Below, in pieces: positions 8,293 to 16,352 of a stretch of 32,726 nt of DNA. The position numbers and the translations under genes are program-made. Source of the stretch: Methylotenera_A sp036675645 (GTDB taxonomy: Bacteria; Pseudomonadota; Gammaproteobacteria; Burkholderiales; Methylophilaceae); the NCBI GenBank assembly GCA_036675645.1, contig JAKFEP010000197.1, positions 1 to 32,726 on the forward strand, given 5' to 3'. Numbering within the stretch: the stretch's first letter is position 1; each line of letters starts with the position of its first letter. The notes beneath the pieces were generated by a model. That model made no database searches. It saw only the letters and a program-made list of their open reading frames with translations, and was not told the DNA's origin.

Positions 8293-8336
8293 ACGTAGGA
8301 TCTTTAATTGATAGTATCTTTGTAGATTTTTTTATT

Positions 8337-9035
8337 TTAAGCCTTGATGGTATGCATCATGTAATTGACACTGACATTGTCGTCTAACCAATAATGCTGG
8401 GTAATTGGGTTATAGTTCATGCCAATCTGATGCTGCAAATCTAAGTTAACAGGGCGCATCCAGCTTGCCAATTCAGAAGGCTTTATAAACTTTGTGTAAT
8501 CGTGCGTTCCGCGTGGCAGCATATTCAACACATATTCCGCGCCTATAACCGCAAACAAATAAGACTTAGGATTGCGGTTGATGGTAGAGAAAAATACATG
8601 GCCGCCTGGCTTAACTAACTTGGCGCAAGCGGTTACGATACTAGCGGGGTCAGGCACGTGTTCGAGCATTTCCAGGCAGGTAACTACATCAAAACTTGCT
8701 GGCTGTTTTTCTGCTAAGGCTTCTACAGCAATCAACTGGTAATCCACCGTAATACCACTCTCCAAGCTATGTAGTTGCGCTACTTTGAGTGCTTTTTCAC
8801 CTAAATCAATCCCCGTTACGGTAGCGCCTTTTTGTGCCATAGACTCACTCAAAATGCCACCGCCACATCCTACATCCAGCACTGTTTTTCCACTTAAACT
8901 AACTGTCTGGTCGATATAGTTCAAGCGTAGTGGGTTAATATCATGCAAGGGCTTAAACTCGCTGCTCTTATCCCACCACTTATGTGCTAACGCACTGAAT
9001 TTATTCAGTTCAGCCGCATCTACATTGATTGTCAT
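8337..9035 (-). CDS. ubiG: Ubiquinone biosynthesis O-methyltransferase UbiG
   Basis: A 232-residue class I SAM-dependent methyltransferase. Motif I VLDVGCGGG (52-60), the post-I acidic residue in VTGIDLGE (about 73-80) and TCLEMLEHVPDP are the UbiG/Coq3 signatures. The N-terminal HKWWDKSSEFKPLHDINPLR and the YTKFIKPSEL and HQIGMNYNP segments are also family-specific. It carries out both O-methylations in ubiquinone synthesis at the membrane surface. Its ATG overlaps the stop of the upstream MTA/SAH deaminase gene by 4 nt (ATGA), so the two are translationally coupled. This is sensible because UbiG releases S-adenosylhomocysteine, which the deaminase family can consume. Confidence 0.96.
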   Translation of the reverse strand: MTINVDAAELNKFSALAHKWWDKSSEFKPLHDINPLRLNYIDQTVSLSGKTVLDVGCGGGILSESMAQKGATVTGIDLGEKALKVAQLHSLESGITVDYQLIAVEALAEKQPASFDVVTCLEMLEHVPDPASIVTACAKLVKPGGHVFFSTINRNPKSYLFAVIGAEYVLNMLPRGTHDYTKFIKPSELASWMRPVNLDLQHQIGMNYNPITQHYWLDDNVSVNYMMHTIKA

Positions 9036-10405
9036 GCTTTAAATTCACCTAATTTAGCTTGCCATTTACTGATAATTTCACTCAATTCTTGCGGCTCAAC
9101 TTGGCTATATAAGCCGTCGCCCTGTTGGGGACGATGAAACTTTAAATCACCGTTTACCCATACATGACTTACATGCTCGCGCCCCGCCACGTACACTAAA
9201 TGCGAAACCACATCAAAACAAGGTTGCATATTAATATCTGTAAGCTTCACCGCAGTTAAATCCGCTAGCTTCCCTACTTCAATAGAGCCTATTTTATCAC
9301 TTAAATTCAATGCTTTTGCACCGTTGATGGTAGCCATGGCCAATGCCTGATGTGCCGAAATTGCAGTGGCATCACCACTCTGTCCTTTTGCCAACAAAGC
9401 AGCTAACCGCATCTCGGCAAACATATCGAGCCGATTATTACTCGCTGCTCCATCCGTACCTAACCCAATATTGATGCCGTTTTTGATGTATTCTGCAATC
9501 GGCGCAATGCCAGAGGCCAGCTTTAAGTTAGAACTGGGACAATGCGCAATGCTACAGCCATTTTCGGCTAACAACTTAATTTCTGTTGTATTTAAATGCA
9601 CGCAATGTGCCAGAGTGAGAGTAGAGTTTAACAAGCCTAAATTAGCCAGGCGGGCTAGAGGGCGCATGCCATGGGTTTGCTCGCATTGGGTAATTTCAGT
9701 TTGTGTTTCGTGTAAATGCGTGTGGATGCCAATATCCAGTTGAGCACTTAACGTGTTAATTTGCGAAAAAGTCGTGTCTGCAACTGTGTAAGGTGCGTGC
9801 GGAGCGAAGCTGAAGCTTATTAATGATGAATCACGCAGCTGGTCTTTAGCCGCAGTACCTTTATCAATATAGTCTTCGGCATCGTTGGCATAATTGGTAG
9901 GCTGCTCTAGTACCACCAAACCCAAATTCGCGCGCATACCCATTTGCACAACAGCTTCGGCAGCGGCAAGCGGGTAAAAATACATATCGTTAAAAGTGGT
10001 AATACCCCCGCTCAGCATTTCTGCACAAGCTAACAAAGTACCATCACGCACGAAGCTTGCAGAGACTACAGCACGCTCGGCAGGCCAGATATGCTGCTCT
10101 AACCAAGGCATTAAGCAGACATCATCGGCCAAACCACGCATTAGAGTCATTGCGGCGTGCGTGTGTAAGTTAATCAACCCTGGGATTAATACATGCTCAT
10201 CTAATTCAATGGTTTCTGCGGCTTGGTAATGCTGACAATCTGAAATAGCACTAATAGCAATGATCTCGCCTGCCTTAATCACTAGTGCGTGGTTTTCTAA
10301 TATAACATGATGGGGAATAATCGGGCACAACCAGCGTGCGCGGATAATTAAATCAACTTGGACTATGTTTTGGAGTGTATTTTGTGCCATCTGATTTTCT
10401 ACCAT
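9032..10405 (-). CDS. mtaD: 5'-methylthioadenosine/S-adenosylhomocysteine deaminase (TRZ/ATZ family)
   Basis: A 457-residue amidohydrolase. Metal-binding motifs are visible in order: HTH at 81-83 within LINLHTHAAMTLMRG, HLHETQTE around residue 230, AHCVHL, and LGTDGAASNN with the catalytic Asp. This pattern and the position directly upstream of ubiG identify the MTA/SAH deaminase MtaD group, often annotated only as TRZ/ATZ hydrolase. The enzyme deaminates the adenine ring of MTA or SAH. Two starts are possible: ATG at 10405 (used here) and ATG at 10390. A perfect TATAAT lies at 10417-10412 on this strand, so transcription may begin almost at the first ATG. The end overlaps ubiG by 4 nt. Confidence 0.88.
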   Translation of the reverse strand: MVENQMAQNTLQNIVQVDLIIRARWLCPIIPHHVILENHALVIKAGEIIAISAISDCQHYQAAETIELDEHVLIPGLINLHTHAAMTLMRGLADDVCLMPWLEQHIWPAERAVVSASFVRDGTLLACAEMLSGGITTFNDMYFYPLAAAEAVVQMGMRANLGLVVLEQPTNYANDAEDYIDKGTAAKDQLRDSSLISFSFAPHAPYTVADTTFSQINTLSAQLDIGIHTHLHETQTEITQCEQTHGMRPLARLANLGLLNSTLTLAHCVHLNTTEIKLLAENGCSIAHCPSSNLKLASGIAPIAEYIKNGINIGLGTDGAASNNRLDMFAEMRLAALLAKGQSGDATAISAHQALAMATINGAKALNLSDKIGSIEVGKLADLTAVKLTDINMQPCFDVVSHLVYVAGREHVSHVWVNGDLKFHRPQQGDGLYSQVEPQELSEIISKWQAKLGEFKA

Positions 10406-10411
10406 GTGCCT

Positions 10412-10417
10412 ATTATA
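10412..10417 (-). promoter_or_regulatory. Putative -10 box of the mtaD-ubiG-gph unit
   Basis: The minus strand reads TATAAT, a perfect consensus -10, ending 6 nt before the ATG at 10405. No good -35 box is seen 16-18 nt upstream. If used, the transcript would start at or within a base or so of the ATG. Confidence 0.4.
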
Positions 10418-10455
10418 GCGGCTTAAACCTGCTCATATTGGAGCTCGAGCAATAA

Positions 10456-10478
10456 AAAACCCCGCAGTGCGGGGTTTT
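10456..10478 (-). terminator. Rho-independent terminator of ompA
   Basis: A 10-bp perfect stem, AAAACCCCGC (10456-10465) and GCGGGGTTTT (10469-10478), closes a 3-nt loop. On the minus strand it is followed by a run of six T residues. It lies 26 nt after the ompA stop codon and separates ompA from mtaD. Confidence 0.92.
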
Positions 10479-10504
10479 CTACAACAACTTAATACTCAGA
10501 ACTA

Positions 10505-11584
10505 TTAATTACAACCTGTTTCTTTTTGACCTTCAGCTTGAATTGTTACACGACGGTTAGGTTGTAAACATTCAATCAATTTTTTTGTCTTTTTGTTGCC
10601 TGTACATTGCACCACTGGCTCTGACTCACCTTTACCTACTGCTTCGATAATAGATGGATCAACACCTTGTGCAGCCAAGTAATCTTTTACTAAATTAGCA
10701 CGGCGCTCAGAAAGTTTTTGGTTGTAAGCGTCAGAACCAATACGATCTGTGTGACCAGTAACAATAACTGCTTTCAATTCAGGATTTGCTTTAATTTTTG
10801 CAGCAGCATCATTTAGAGCCTCTTTGCCCTCATCGCTAATGTTAGCTTTGTCAAAACCAAATAATTTTTCAGCCCCCACCGTAATGGTATCCATTTGTGG
10901 TGTGCATTTTACTGGTTCTGGCGCTGGCGCTGGCTCTGGAGCAGCTGCGATTGGTGCTGGCTCTGGAGCAGCTTCAGCCACTACTGGAGCTGGTGCGCCA
11001 AAGCGGAAGATACCACCTACATTGAACAATGTATTGCCGATAGTTTCATCAGCATCCACTGTTCCTGCTGCGTTTTTAGCTTCAGCTTTACTCCATTGAT
11101 GACGTAAATCTGCTTGTATACCAAATTTATCAGTAAACAAGTACTGAGCACCTAAACCCAAACCTGCTAACCATGATGTTTTATCTTTATCTGTTAAGCC
11201 GACGCCGTTGTAATCAACGTCATTGCGGGCAGCGCCTAAGCCTGCTAATAAGAATGGACGGAATTTATCACGGCTAAACATGTATAAGGCATCTAAGCCC
11301 AATGTAGTTTGCTTGTATTTACCACTTGCGCCAGGAATACCTGTGTCTTCATCCGCACGGTTATAGCCTAAACGACCTTGCAAATCCCAGCTCGGTGAAA
11401 GCTCTTTACCAATACTGATAAAACCACCGCCACCATTGTCAGCTTCTAAATCACTGTCAGTATCCATATAGCTTAAGCCAGGTACTGCATACCAAGCGCC
11501 GCGGAACATGTCTTCAGCTGATGCTGTAAGGGCTGTTAGGCCTAGGGTTGCTGCTACGGCTAGACTAACTAGTTTATTATTCAT
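10505..11584 (-). CDS. ompA: OmpA-family outer membrane porin
   Basis: A 359-residue precursor. A signal peptide of about 23 residues ends at ASA before EDMFRG. An 8-stranded beta-barrel domain of about 175 residues follows, with repeated aromatic and glycine patterns (WDLQGRLGYN, TTLGLDALYMF). Then comes an Ala/Pro/Glu linker (APEPAPIAAAPEPAPAPEPV) and a C-terminal peptidoglycan-binding OmpA domain with TGHTDRIGSDAYNQKLSERR. Two cysteines in the C-terminal domain (VVQC and LIEC) probably form a disulfide, and the protein ends in Cys-Asn. AAGGAG at 11598-11593 lies 8 nt before the ATG. It anchors the outer membrane to the wall and is probably abundant. It is likely a single-gene unit ending in a strong terminator. 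Confidence 0.94.
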   Translation of the reverse strand: MNNKLVSLAVAATLGLTALTASAEDMFRGAWYAVPGLSYMDTDSDLEADNGGGGFISIGKELSPSWDLQGRLGYNRADEDTGIPGASGKYKQTTLGLDALYMFSRDKFRPFLLAGLGAARNDVDYNGVGLTDKDKTSWLAGLGLGAQYLFTDKFGIQADLRHQWSKAEAKNAAGTVDADETIGNTLFNVGGIFRFGAPAPVVAEAAPEPAPIAAAPEPAPAPEPVKCTPQMDTITVGAEKLFGFDKANISDEGKEALNDAAAKIKANPELKAVIVTGHTDRIGSDAYNQKLSERRANLVKDYLAAQGVDPSIIEAVGKGESEPVVQCTGNKKTKKLIECLQPNRRVTIQAEGQKETGCN

Positions 11585-11665
11585 TGTGTTAACTCCTTAA
11601 TTATCAATCGTAAAACAAAAGTGCGTTACAAAAGTTTAGACTTCACTATACTCAATCCACATTAA

Positions 11666-12388
11666 CTATGCAACGCTCAACCCAACATAAGACGAGCTTT
11701 CGCTGTTTTTGTTGCCATTGCGCAACATATTAATCACTTGATGCATTTTTGAGTCATTCAAGTTGGATCTACGCTGCGCATTTTCGCAGACACCACCTCT
11801 GAAACCGAGATATGTTGGATTTAATTCTTTCAATAAATCTATATGTTGTGGTTGTAATGAACCAGCCAAGCCAGACCTTAGTTGAGAATACAGGCACTGT
11901 TGGGTAAATAAATGTAGCGCCTGCAGAGACTGTACTTGCAGCAAATTTTTACGTTTATCACGCGTGTCTAGCATCGCTCCATAAAAACCTGCGTTTTTCA
12001 ATTTGGGTAAAATATCCAAATCTGTTGCATCGTCCGCAAAAAAAACTGCAACTAGCTTGATACCCTTTTTTGTTAATGGAGTAATTTCATCAAAAAAGCC
12101 GTCTTGCATGAATAAGCTAGACACGGCGATTTTGACGATATCAATGCCAACATCGGCCCGCGATTGGACATCAGTCACCAGCACTTCAATGGTGGCGTGC
12201 AGCTCACCCACCGTGGCACTCACAACTGTGTGCTCATTTACTTGCTGCACTATTTCTCGCGTAACTGTTAAATCAAGCGCACCCAATGCGCCCTCATTGG
12301 GGTCTTTTAGATCAATGATATCCACGCCAGCAGCAAACGCCAATTTAGCTTCTTCAAGATTTTTTACGCTAATTAGCAACTGCGTCAT
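11666..12388 (-). CDS. mfnB: (5-formylfuran-3-yl)methyl phosphate synthase, MfnB (DUF556)
   Basis: A 240-residue TIM-barrel protein of the DUF556/MfnB family, first characterised in methanogens, where it makes the furan precursor of methanofuran from glyceraldehyde-3-phosphate. The signature DIIDLKDPNEGALGA contains the Schiff-base lysine (Lys28 here), and the second active-site lysine lies in DIVKIAV (Lys86). In methylotrophic bacteria the gene serves the cofactor of formyltransferase/hydrolase in the H4MPT pathway; that role here is inference. The ATG overlaps the stop of the DUF447 gene by 4 nt. It is the last gene of the run that starts far upstream, and ompA follows after about 80 nt. 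Confidence 0.85.
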   Translation of the reverse strand: MTQLLISVKNLEEAKLAFAAGVDIIDLKDPNEGALGALDLTVTREIVQQVNEHTVVSATVGELHATIEVLVTDVQSRADVGIDIVKIAVSSLFMQDGFFDEITPLTKKGIKLVAVFFADDATDLDILPKLKNAGFYGAMLDTRDKRKNLLQVQSLQALHLFTQQCLYSQLRSGLAGSLQPQHIDLLKELNPTYLGFRGGVCENAQRRSNLNDSKMHQVINMLRNGNKNSESSSYVGLSVA

Positions 12389-12948
12389 AATTTTTTACTG
12401 CTATAAAAATCGTCTATTTTTTGAGTCAACCAACCCCACGCTTCAAGCTCGCGTTCACCTGCTGTTTTATCAATAGCGATTTGCAAGTATTGCATTTCGC
12501 TTTCAATTTCTTCGCGCGATAACAAGTGCAGACGACTCACCAATACTGCCAGCTCTATCACGGCCGCCTGCGCACGGTTAAACCCCGCAAACGGCTGATG
12601 GTTATATTCTGCTACTCTCTTCATCAGCAAATGTGGTCGCGTCGCATCGTCGCGCATTCCCACCAATTCCAATTCAACATGTGCCAAACAATCTGCCACC
12701 CTGCCAGCACTGATCTTATCGGCCTGTACCAACTGCCATGGCTGTCTATTAGTTAGCGCGCCCGCAAACACACGCACATCATCGGTTAAATTCATTGCAG
12801 CACATTTAGTCGCTAAAATATTGGCTAGTGTAGTGGATGGTTTGTAAGGCGAAATAACGATTAAATCACCTTCATACTTCACACCAAATGGCGTCACGTG
12901 TGACTCACCTGTCAAGCTGACGGTTGAAATAATCGTTTCAAGAATCAC
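12385..12948 (-). CDS. DUF447 family protein, H4MPT-linked
   Basis: A 187-residue protein of the DUF447 family, known from archaea and from methylotrophic bacteria where it clusters with tetrahydromethanopterin genes; its reaction is not established. The N-terminal half (TIISTVSLTGESHVTPFGVK, then VISPYKPSTTLANI) resembles a flavin-reductase-like split barrel that could bind FMN. The C-terminal half is helical and charged. The start is GTG at 12948, because its GTGA overlaps the stop of the preceding DHPS-like gene; the end overlaps mfnB by 4 nt. This tight coupling supports a shared pathway with its neighbours. Confidence 0.78.
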   Translation of the reverse strand: MILETIISTVSLTGESHVTPFGVKYEGDLIVISPYKPSTTLANILATKCAAMNLTDDVRVFAGALTNRQPWQLVQADKISAGRVADCLAHVELELVGMRDDATRPHLLMKRVAEYNHQPFAGFNRAQAAVIELAVLVSRLHLLSREEIESEMQYLQIAIDKTAGERELEAWGWLTQKIDDFYSSKKL

Positions 12949-14390
12949 GGCTCTATCTCTTTATTTTCAAGCGCTGTCTTAGCCTGTTTTTTTTGAGCTT
13001 GCTTTTCTTTCAACGAAGCATCGCGATGACTTTTCCTTTCATCTTTAGCTTGCTCAGTTGCCAAACCCCAATTGAGTAACTCATCTTGTACATAGCGCTT
13101 GCCAAGTTGATACGCAATTTGCGCACGGGCCAACTCCACACCTAAATAAAACGCATGGCTGGCATCATTTTGCACATTTAAATTAGGGTAAAACGCAAAC
13201 GGATCGATATCAACTTGCAAGCCATCACGGTTAAACACATGCACACCAGCCTCACTCACCATGATGCGAAAACTGGGGTCTTTGATTTGCGTAGAAATTT
13301 CCGCAATTTCATCCGCATTGTAAGGAAATGGCCGCCTGTCATGCAAACCATTTAAGGCAATAGAATAACCACGCGGCAGCCGGCTGTCTTGCTTGGCGCT
13401 AAACATTACGCGGCGCGCAATGTCGGCCTCGGCAATGGCATTTATTGCATGCGGGCTGACAGAAGTTGCCAATACGGCGTTAATGTCCAGTTCGCTAATC
13501 ATGCCAAACAACATGGCATTGATGCCTGTGGTATCGGCATCGGTTAATTCCGTCAGATTACCAATGCCCATCATGATTTGGATATTCGGGTATTTTTTAC
13601 GCAGCTTGTGATAGCGTACTATTGAGTCTGTCAGTCCAAAATGAATCGGGTCTAAAATCGCATCGGCAATAAACGGCTTGTTATTTTTAAGACAAAAATC
13701 GATTGCTTTATATAGTGATGCCATATGACCAGGCCGGATAGGAATCAATACCGGCGTGCTTTCGACGGCATCTGCAATCCACAATGTTTTTTCGGTGAGG
13801 CTTAATAAATAATCAGCGCCCATATTGCCAGCCAACAACAATTCTTCACTATTCATGCTATCAACGCTCACCTTAAAATCTGCTTGTTTTAAAGTTTTAA
13901 TCGCGTCAGCCAAATGTGCGAATGGCTTATTTGGCAAGCAACCTAGGTCAATCACATTGGCGCCTTGCACTTTAAACTTTTCCGCCCTAGCAACTATTTC
14001 ATCCACTGTTAAGTCTGGCGCATCTACAATCTCTGCAAAAATTTGACAACTGTATTGGATTAAATCCGGCGCGATGCCTTGCTGACCAAAATACTGCGGT
14101 AAATCTTTTAAATCTTCCGGGCCACGCTCTACGGGAATACCATATTGGCGATGCAACTGGCTTAAGTCGCCCTGGCACAAGCCAGGTAAAATCATTTTGT
14201 TAGCTTCTCCGGTGCTTTTCAGGCGACGCGCAATCATTTCCGGTGTCATCAGTGCGGCCACAGAAACGCCAATCTGCTCAATGCGATATTTGAATGGCGG
14301 CGTTTTAGGGTTGGCGACCACTTCAGATAACACTTTGTTCAGGCTTTTTTCGGCCAGCTTACCAGTTAAAAAAAGAAGTTTATCAGTCAT
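12945..14390 (-). CDS. Dihydropteroate synthase-like protein of methanopterin synthesis
   Basis: A 481-residue protein with a central dihydropteroate-synthase-like TIM barrel (KVSVDSMNSEELLLAGNMGA; IADAILDPIHFGLTDSIVRY; IMMGIGNLTELTDADTTGIN), a family-specific N-terminal domain of about 150 residues and a C-terminal extension. Relatives occur in methanogens and in bacteria that use H4MPT. They are thought to join the pterin to the arylamine moiety of methanopterin in place of folate-type DHPS. I see the family resemblance; the exact reaction is inferred. The last 40 residues are rich in Lys/Gln/Glu and likely a coil. The ATG at 14390 has no clear Shine-Dalgarno and lies 24 nt after dmrB; the end overlaps the DUF447 gene. 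Confidence 0.8.
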   Translation of the reverse strand: MTDKLLFLTGKLAEKSLNKVLSEVVANPKTPPFKYRIEQIGVSVAALMTPEMIARRLKSTGEANKMILPGLCQGDLSQLHRQYGIPVERGPEDLKDLPQYFGQQGIAPDLIQYSCQIFAEIVDAPDLTVDEIVARAEKFKVQGANVIDLGCLPNKPFAHLADAIKTLKQADFKVSVDSMNSEELLLAGNMGADYLLSLTEKTLWIADAVESTPVLIPIRPGHMASLYKAIDFCLKNNKPFIADAILDPIHFGLTDSIVRYHKLRKKYPNIQIMMGIGNLTELTDADTTGINAMLFGMISELDINAVLATSVSPHAINAIAEADIARRVMFSAKQDSRLPRGYSIALNGLHDRRPFPYNADEIAEISTQIKDPSFRIMVSEAGVHVFNRDGLQVDIDPFAFYPNLNVQNDASHAFYLGVELARAQIAYQLGKRYVQDELLNWGLATEQAKDERKSHRDASLKEKQAQKKQAKTALENKEIEP

Positions 14391-14414
14391 GATTTTTGGT
14401 GTTATTTTAGTACA

Positions 14415-14972
14415 TCATTTTGACAAGTCTGCAAACCGCTTGGATATTGTCTGCTGGAGCATATGCATATCACTCACAATCTGGGTATATTCAAATGTAG
14501 CCAGCTTTTCCACGTTATCCAAATCAATTTGGCGCGGATATACCTGCACTAGATTGTCACGCGGGGCCTCTGATTCAATAAAACCAGAGGTTAAAACTGG
14601 CACCGTATCGCAAGCAAAAACAATACTCGGTACGCGTGTTTTGCCTGCTTGCGCATAGAGATTGGTCACGAGTGAGTCTGAAAATCCATAAGCCATTTTG
14701 GCGATGGTATTAGAAGTAGCTGGTGCAATGACGAGGGTGTGATATTTGCCAGCGTAAAACAGCTCCACAGGTACGCTACTGGCAGTTTTGTCTTGATAAA
14801 CTTTATGACCAGTTGCATCTAGCTCAGCTTGGAAGCCATATTGCTTGATAATCTCAGTGGCGGCTTTACTTAAAAAAACATCCACATTTTCAAGCTTTTG
14901 CAATATGGTTAGTGACTCGCGCAAGTAATGGCCAGAACCTGTAATTGCCCAAGCTAGGCGCTGATTTTGCAT
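14415..14972 (-). CDS. dmrB: Archaeal-type flavoprotein, probable dihydromethanopterin reductase DmrB
   Basis: A 185-residue flavoprotein of the Flavoprotein/decarboxylase fold. It begins with AWAITGSGHYLRES, a phosphate/FMN-binding turn, and contains VIAPATSNTIAKMAYGFSDS and VFACDTVPV, as in archaeal AfpA/DmrB-like proteins. In betaproteobacteria with H4MPT genes this family supplies dihydromethanopterin reductase (DmrB), the last step giving H4MPT. That identification rests on family plus neighbours and is not proven by a single motif. The gene starts 9 nt after the purA stop and precedes the DHPS-like gene by 24 nt, so it is co-transcribed with both. An alternative is a PpcDC/UbiX-like flavoprotein, which fits the context less well. 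Confidence 0.75.
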   Translation of the reverse strand: MQNQRLAWAITGSGHYLRESLTILQKLENVDVFLSKAATEIIKQYGFQAELDATGHKVYQDKTASSVPVELFYAGKYHTLVIAPATSNTIAKMAYGFSDSLVTNLYAQAGKTRVPSIVFACDTVPVLTSGFIESEAPRDNLVQVYPRQIDLDNVEKLATFEYTQIVSDMHMLQQTISKRFADLSK

Positions 14973-14981
14973 TACTTTACA

Positions 14982-16319
14982 CTATGCAAAAGGGTGCTCG
15001 ATGACAATGGTCTCATCGCGTTCAGGCCCCGTCGATACAATCGCAATCGGCACACCACATAGAGCTTCCAGGCGTTTGAGATAATGCTGCGCCGCTTTTG
15101 GTAAGCCCTCCCAAGTTTTCACGCCAAACGTATTATCATGCCAGCCTGCAACCACTTCGTAGATTGGTTTGCAACGCGCCACATCATCTGCACCAATCGG
15201 CAACATGTCAACTGTTTTGCCATCCAGCTCGTAACCGGTGCAGATTTGCAATTCGTCAATGCCATCCAGCACGTCGAGCTTGGTGATACATAAGCCAGTA
15301 AGGCCATTAATACGTGCAGAACGTCGTAGAGCCGCTGCATCGAACCAACCGCACCTTCTTTTTCTTTTAGTGACTGTGCCAATCTCTTGGCCTTTCACCG
15401 ACATTTGATTGCCAGGGCAGCTGGCAGATTCAATATCCAACTCGCTAGGAAATGGTCCACCACCCACGCGTGTGGTATAGGCTTTGGTGATGCCTAGTAC
15501 ATAGTGCAGCATATTGGCACCAACACCTGTACCGCCACTGGCTTGGCCAGCGATACAATTGCTAGACGTCACATAAGGATAAGTACCATGGTCGATATCC
15601 AGTAAGGTGCCTTGTGCACCTTCAAATAATAAATTTTCGCCACGCGCATTTGCAGCGTATAGCTCAGCAGAAATATCTGAAATAAGTGGTTTAAGTCCCA
15701 CTGCATGTTGCATGCTGGCATCATACTGCTGATTAAAATCAACCGCTTGAGCACCAAGGTAGTTTGTGAGTACGAAGTTATGGTAATCCATTACTTCGCG
15801 CAATTTATCGGCGAACCGTTCTGGGTAGAATAAATCGTACACCCTTAAAGCACGGCGGGCGACTTTGTCTTCATAAGTTGGACCGATGCCTTTGCCAGTA
15901 GTACCAATTTTCACGGCACGCTTTTCTTCACGCGCAGTATCCAATGCTACGTGGTGACTCAAGATCAGTGGACATCCAGAACTGATTTTTAAGCGGCTTT
16001 TAACTTCCAAGCCACCCTTTTCCAGGCTTTCAATCTCGCTGAGCAGATGCGCTGCATCAAGCACTACGCCGTTTCCAATGTAGCAGTTGACGCCGTTACG
16101 CACGATGCCAGAAGGTACTAAATTGAGCTTATAGATTTTTTGTGCAGCGCCTTGGCCAACCACCAGCGTATGTCCTGCGTTATGACCACCCTGAAAGCGC
16201 ACCACGCCTTGGGCATGATCGGTGAGCCAATCGACGATTTTACCTTTACCTTCATCACCCCACTGCGTACCTATCACTACAATATTACGGCCGACCACGT
16301 TTTTTGCAACTTTATTCAT
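14982..16319 (-). CDS. purA: Adenylosuccinate synthetase
   Basis: A 445-residue PurA, slightly longer than the E. coli enzyme because of an N-terminal extension of about 9 residues (MNKVAKNVVG). The GTP-binding loop VIGTQWGDEGKGK contains the catalytic Asp22, and NAGHT holds His50. TTGKGIGPTYEDK, the FEGAQGTLLDIDHGTYPYVTSS segment and KLDVLDG are also conserved. It joins IMP and aspartate with GTP hydrolysis in AMP synthesis. It lies 33 nt after hisZ, the usual betaproteobacterial neighbour. Here its downstream flank is unusual, being followed directly by methanopterin genes. Confidence 0.97.
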   Translation of the reverse strand: MNKVAKNVVGRNIVVIGTQWGDEGKGKIVDWLTDHAQGVVRFQGGHNAGHTLVVGQGAAQKIYKLNLVPSGIVRNGVNCYIGNGVVLDAAHLLSEIESLEKGGLEVKSRLKISSGCPLILSHHVALDTAREEKRAVKIGTTGKGIGPTYEDKVARRALRVYDLFYPERFADKLREVMDYHNFVLTNYLGAQAVDFNQQYDASMQHAVGLKPLISDISAELYAANARGENLLFEGAQGTLLDIDHGTYPYVTSSNCIAGQASGGTGVGANMLHYVLGITKAYTTRVGGGPFPSELDIESASCPGNQMSVKGQEIGTVTKRKRRCGWFDAAALRRSARINGLTGLCITKLDVLDGIDELQICTGYELDGKTVDMLPIGADDVARCKPIYEVVAGWHDNTFGVKTWEGLPKAAQHYLKRLEALCGVPIAIVSTGPERDETIVIEHPFA

Positions 16320-16352
16320 AGCTTTATACTTTATTGAGTTCTGTACTTTTAA

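Noticed and set aside
9366..9743. 125-residue plus-strand open frame opposite mtaD
   Set aside because: Cys/Val-rich composition typical of a reverse-complement frame and no start signal.
12003..12476. 157-residue plus-strand open frame opposite mfnB and the DUF447 gene
   Set aside because: Low-complexity Ser/Thr-rich translation, no ribosome binding site and no family resemblance; it is the antisense shadow of two real genes.
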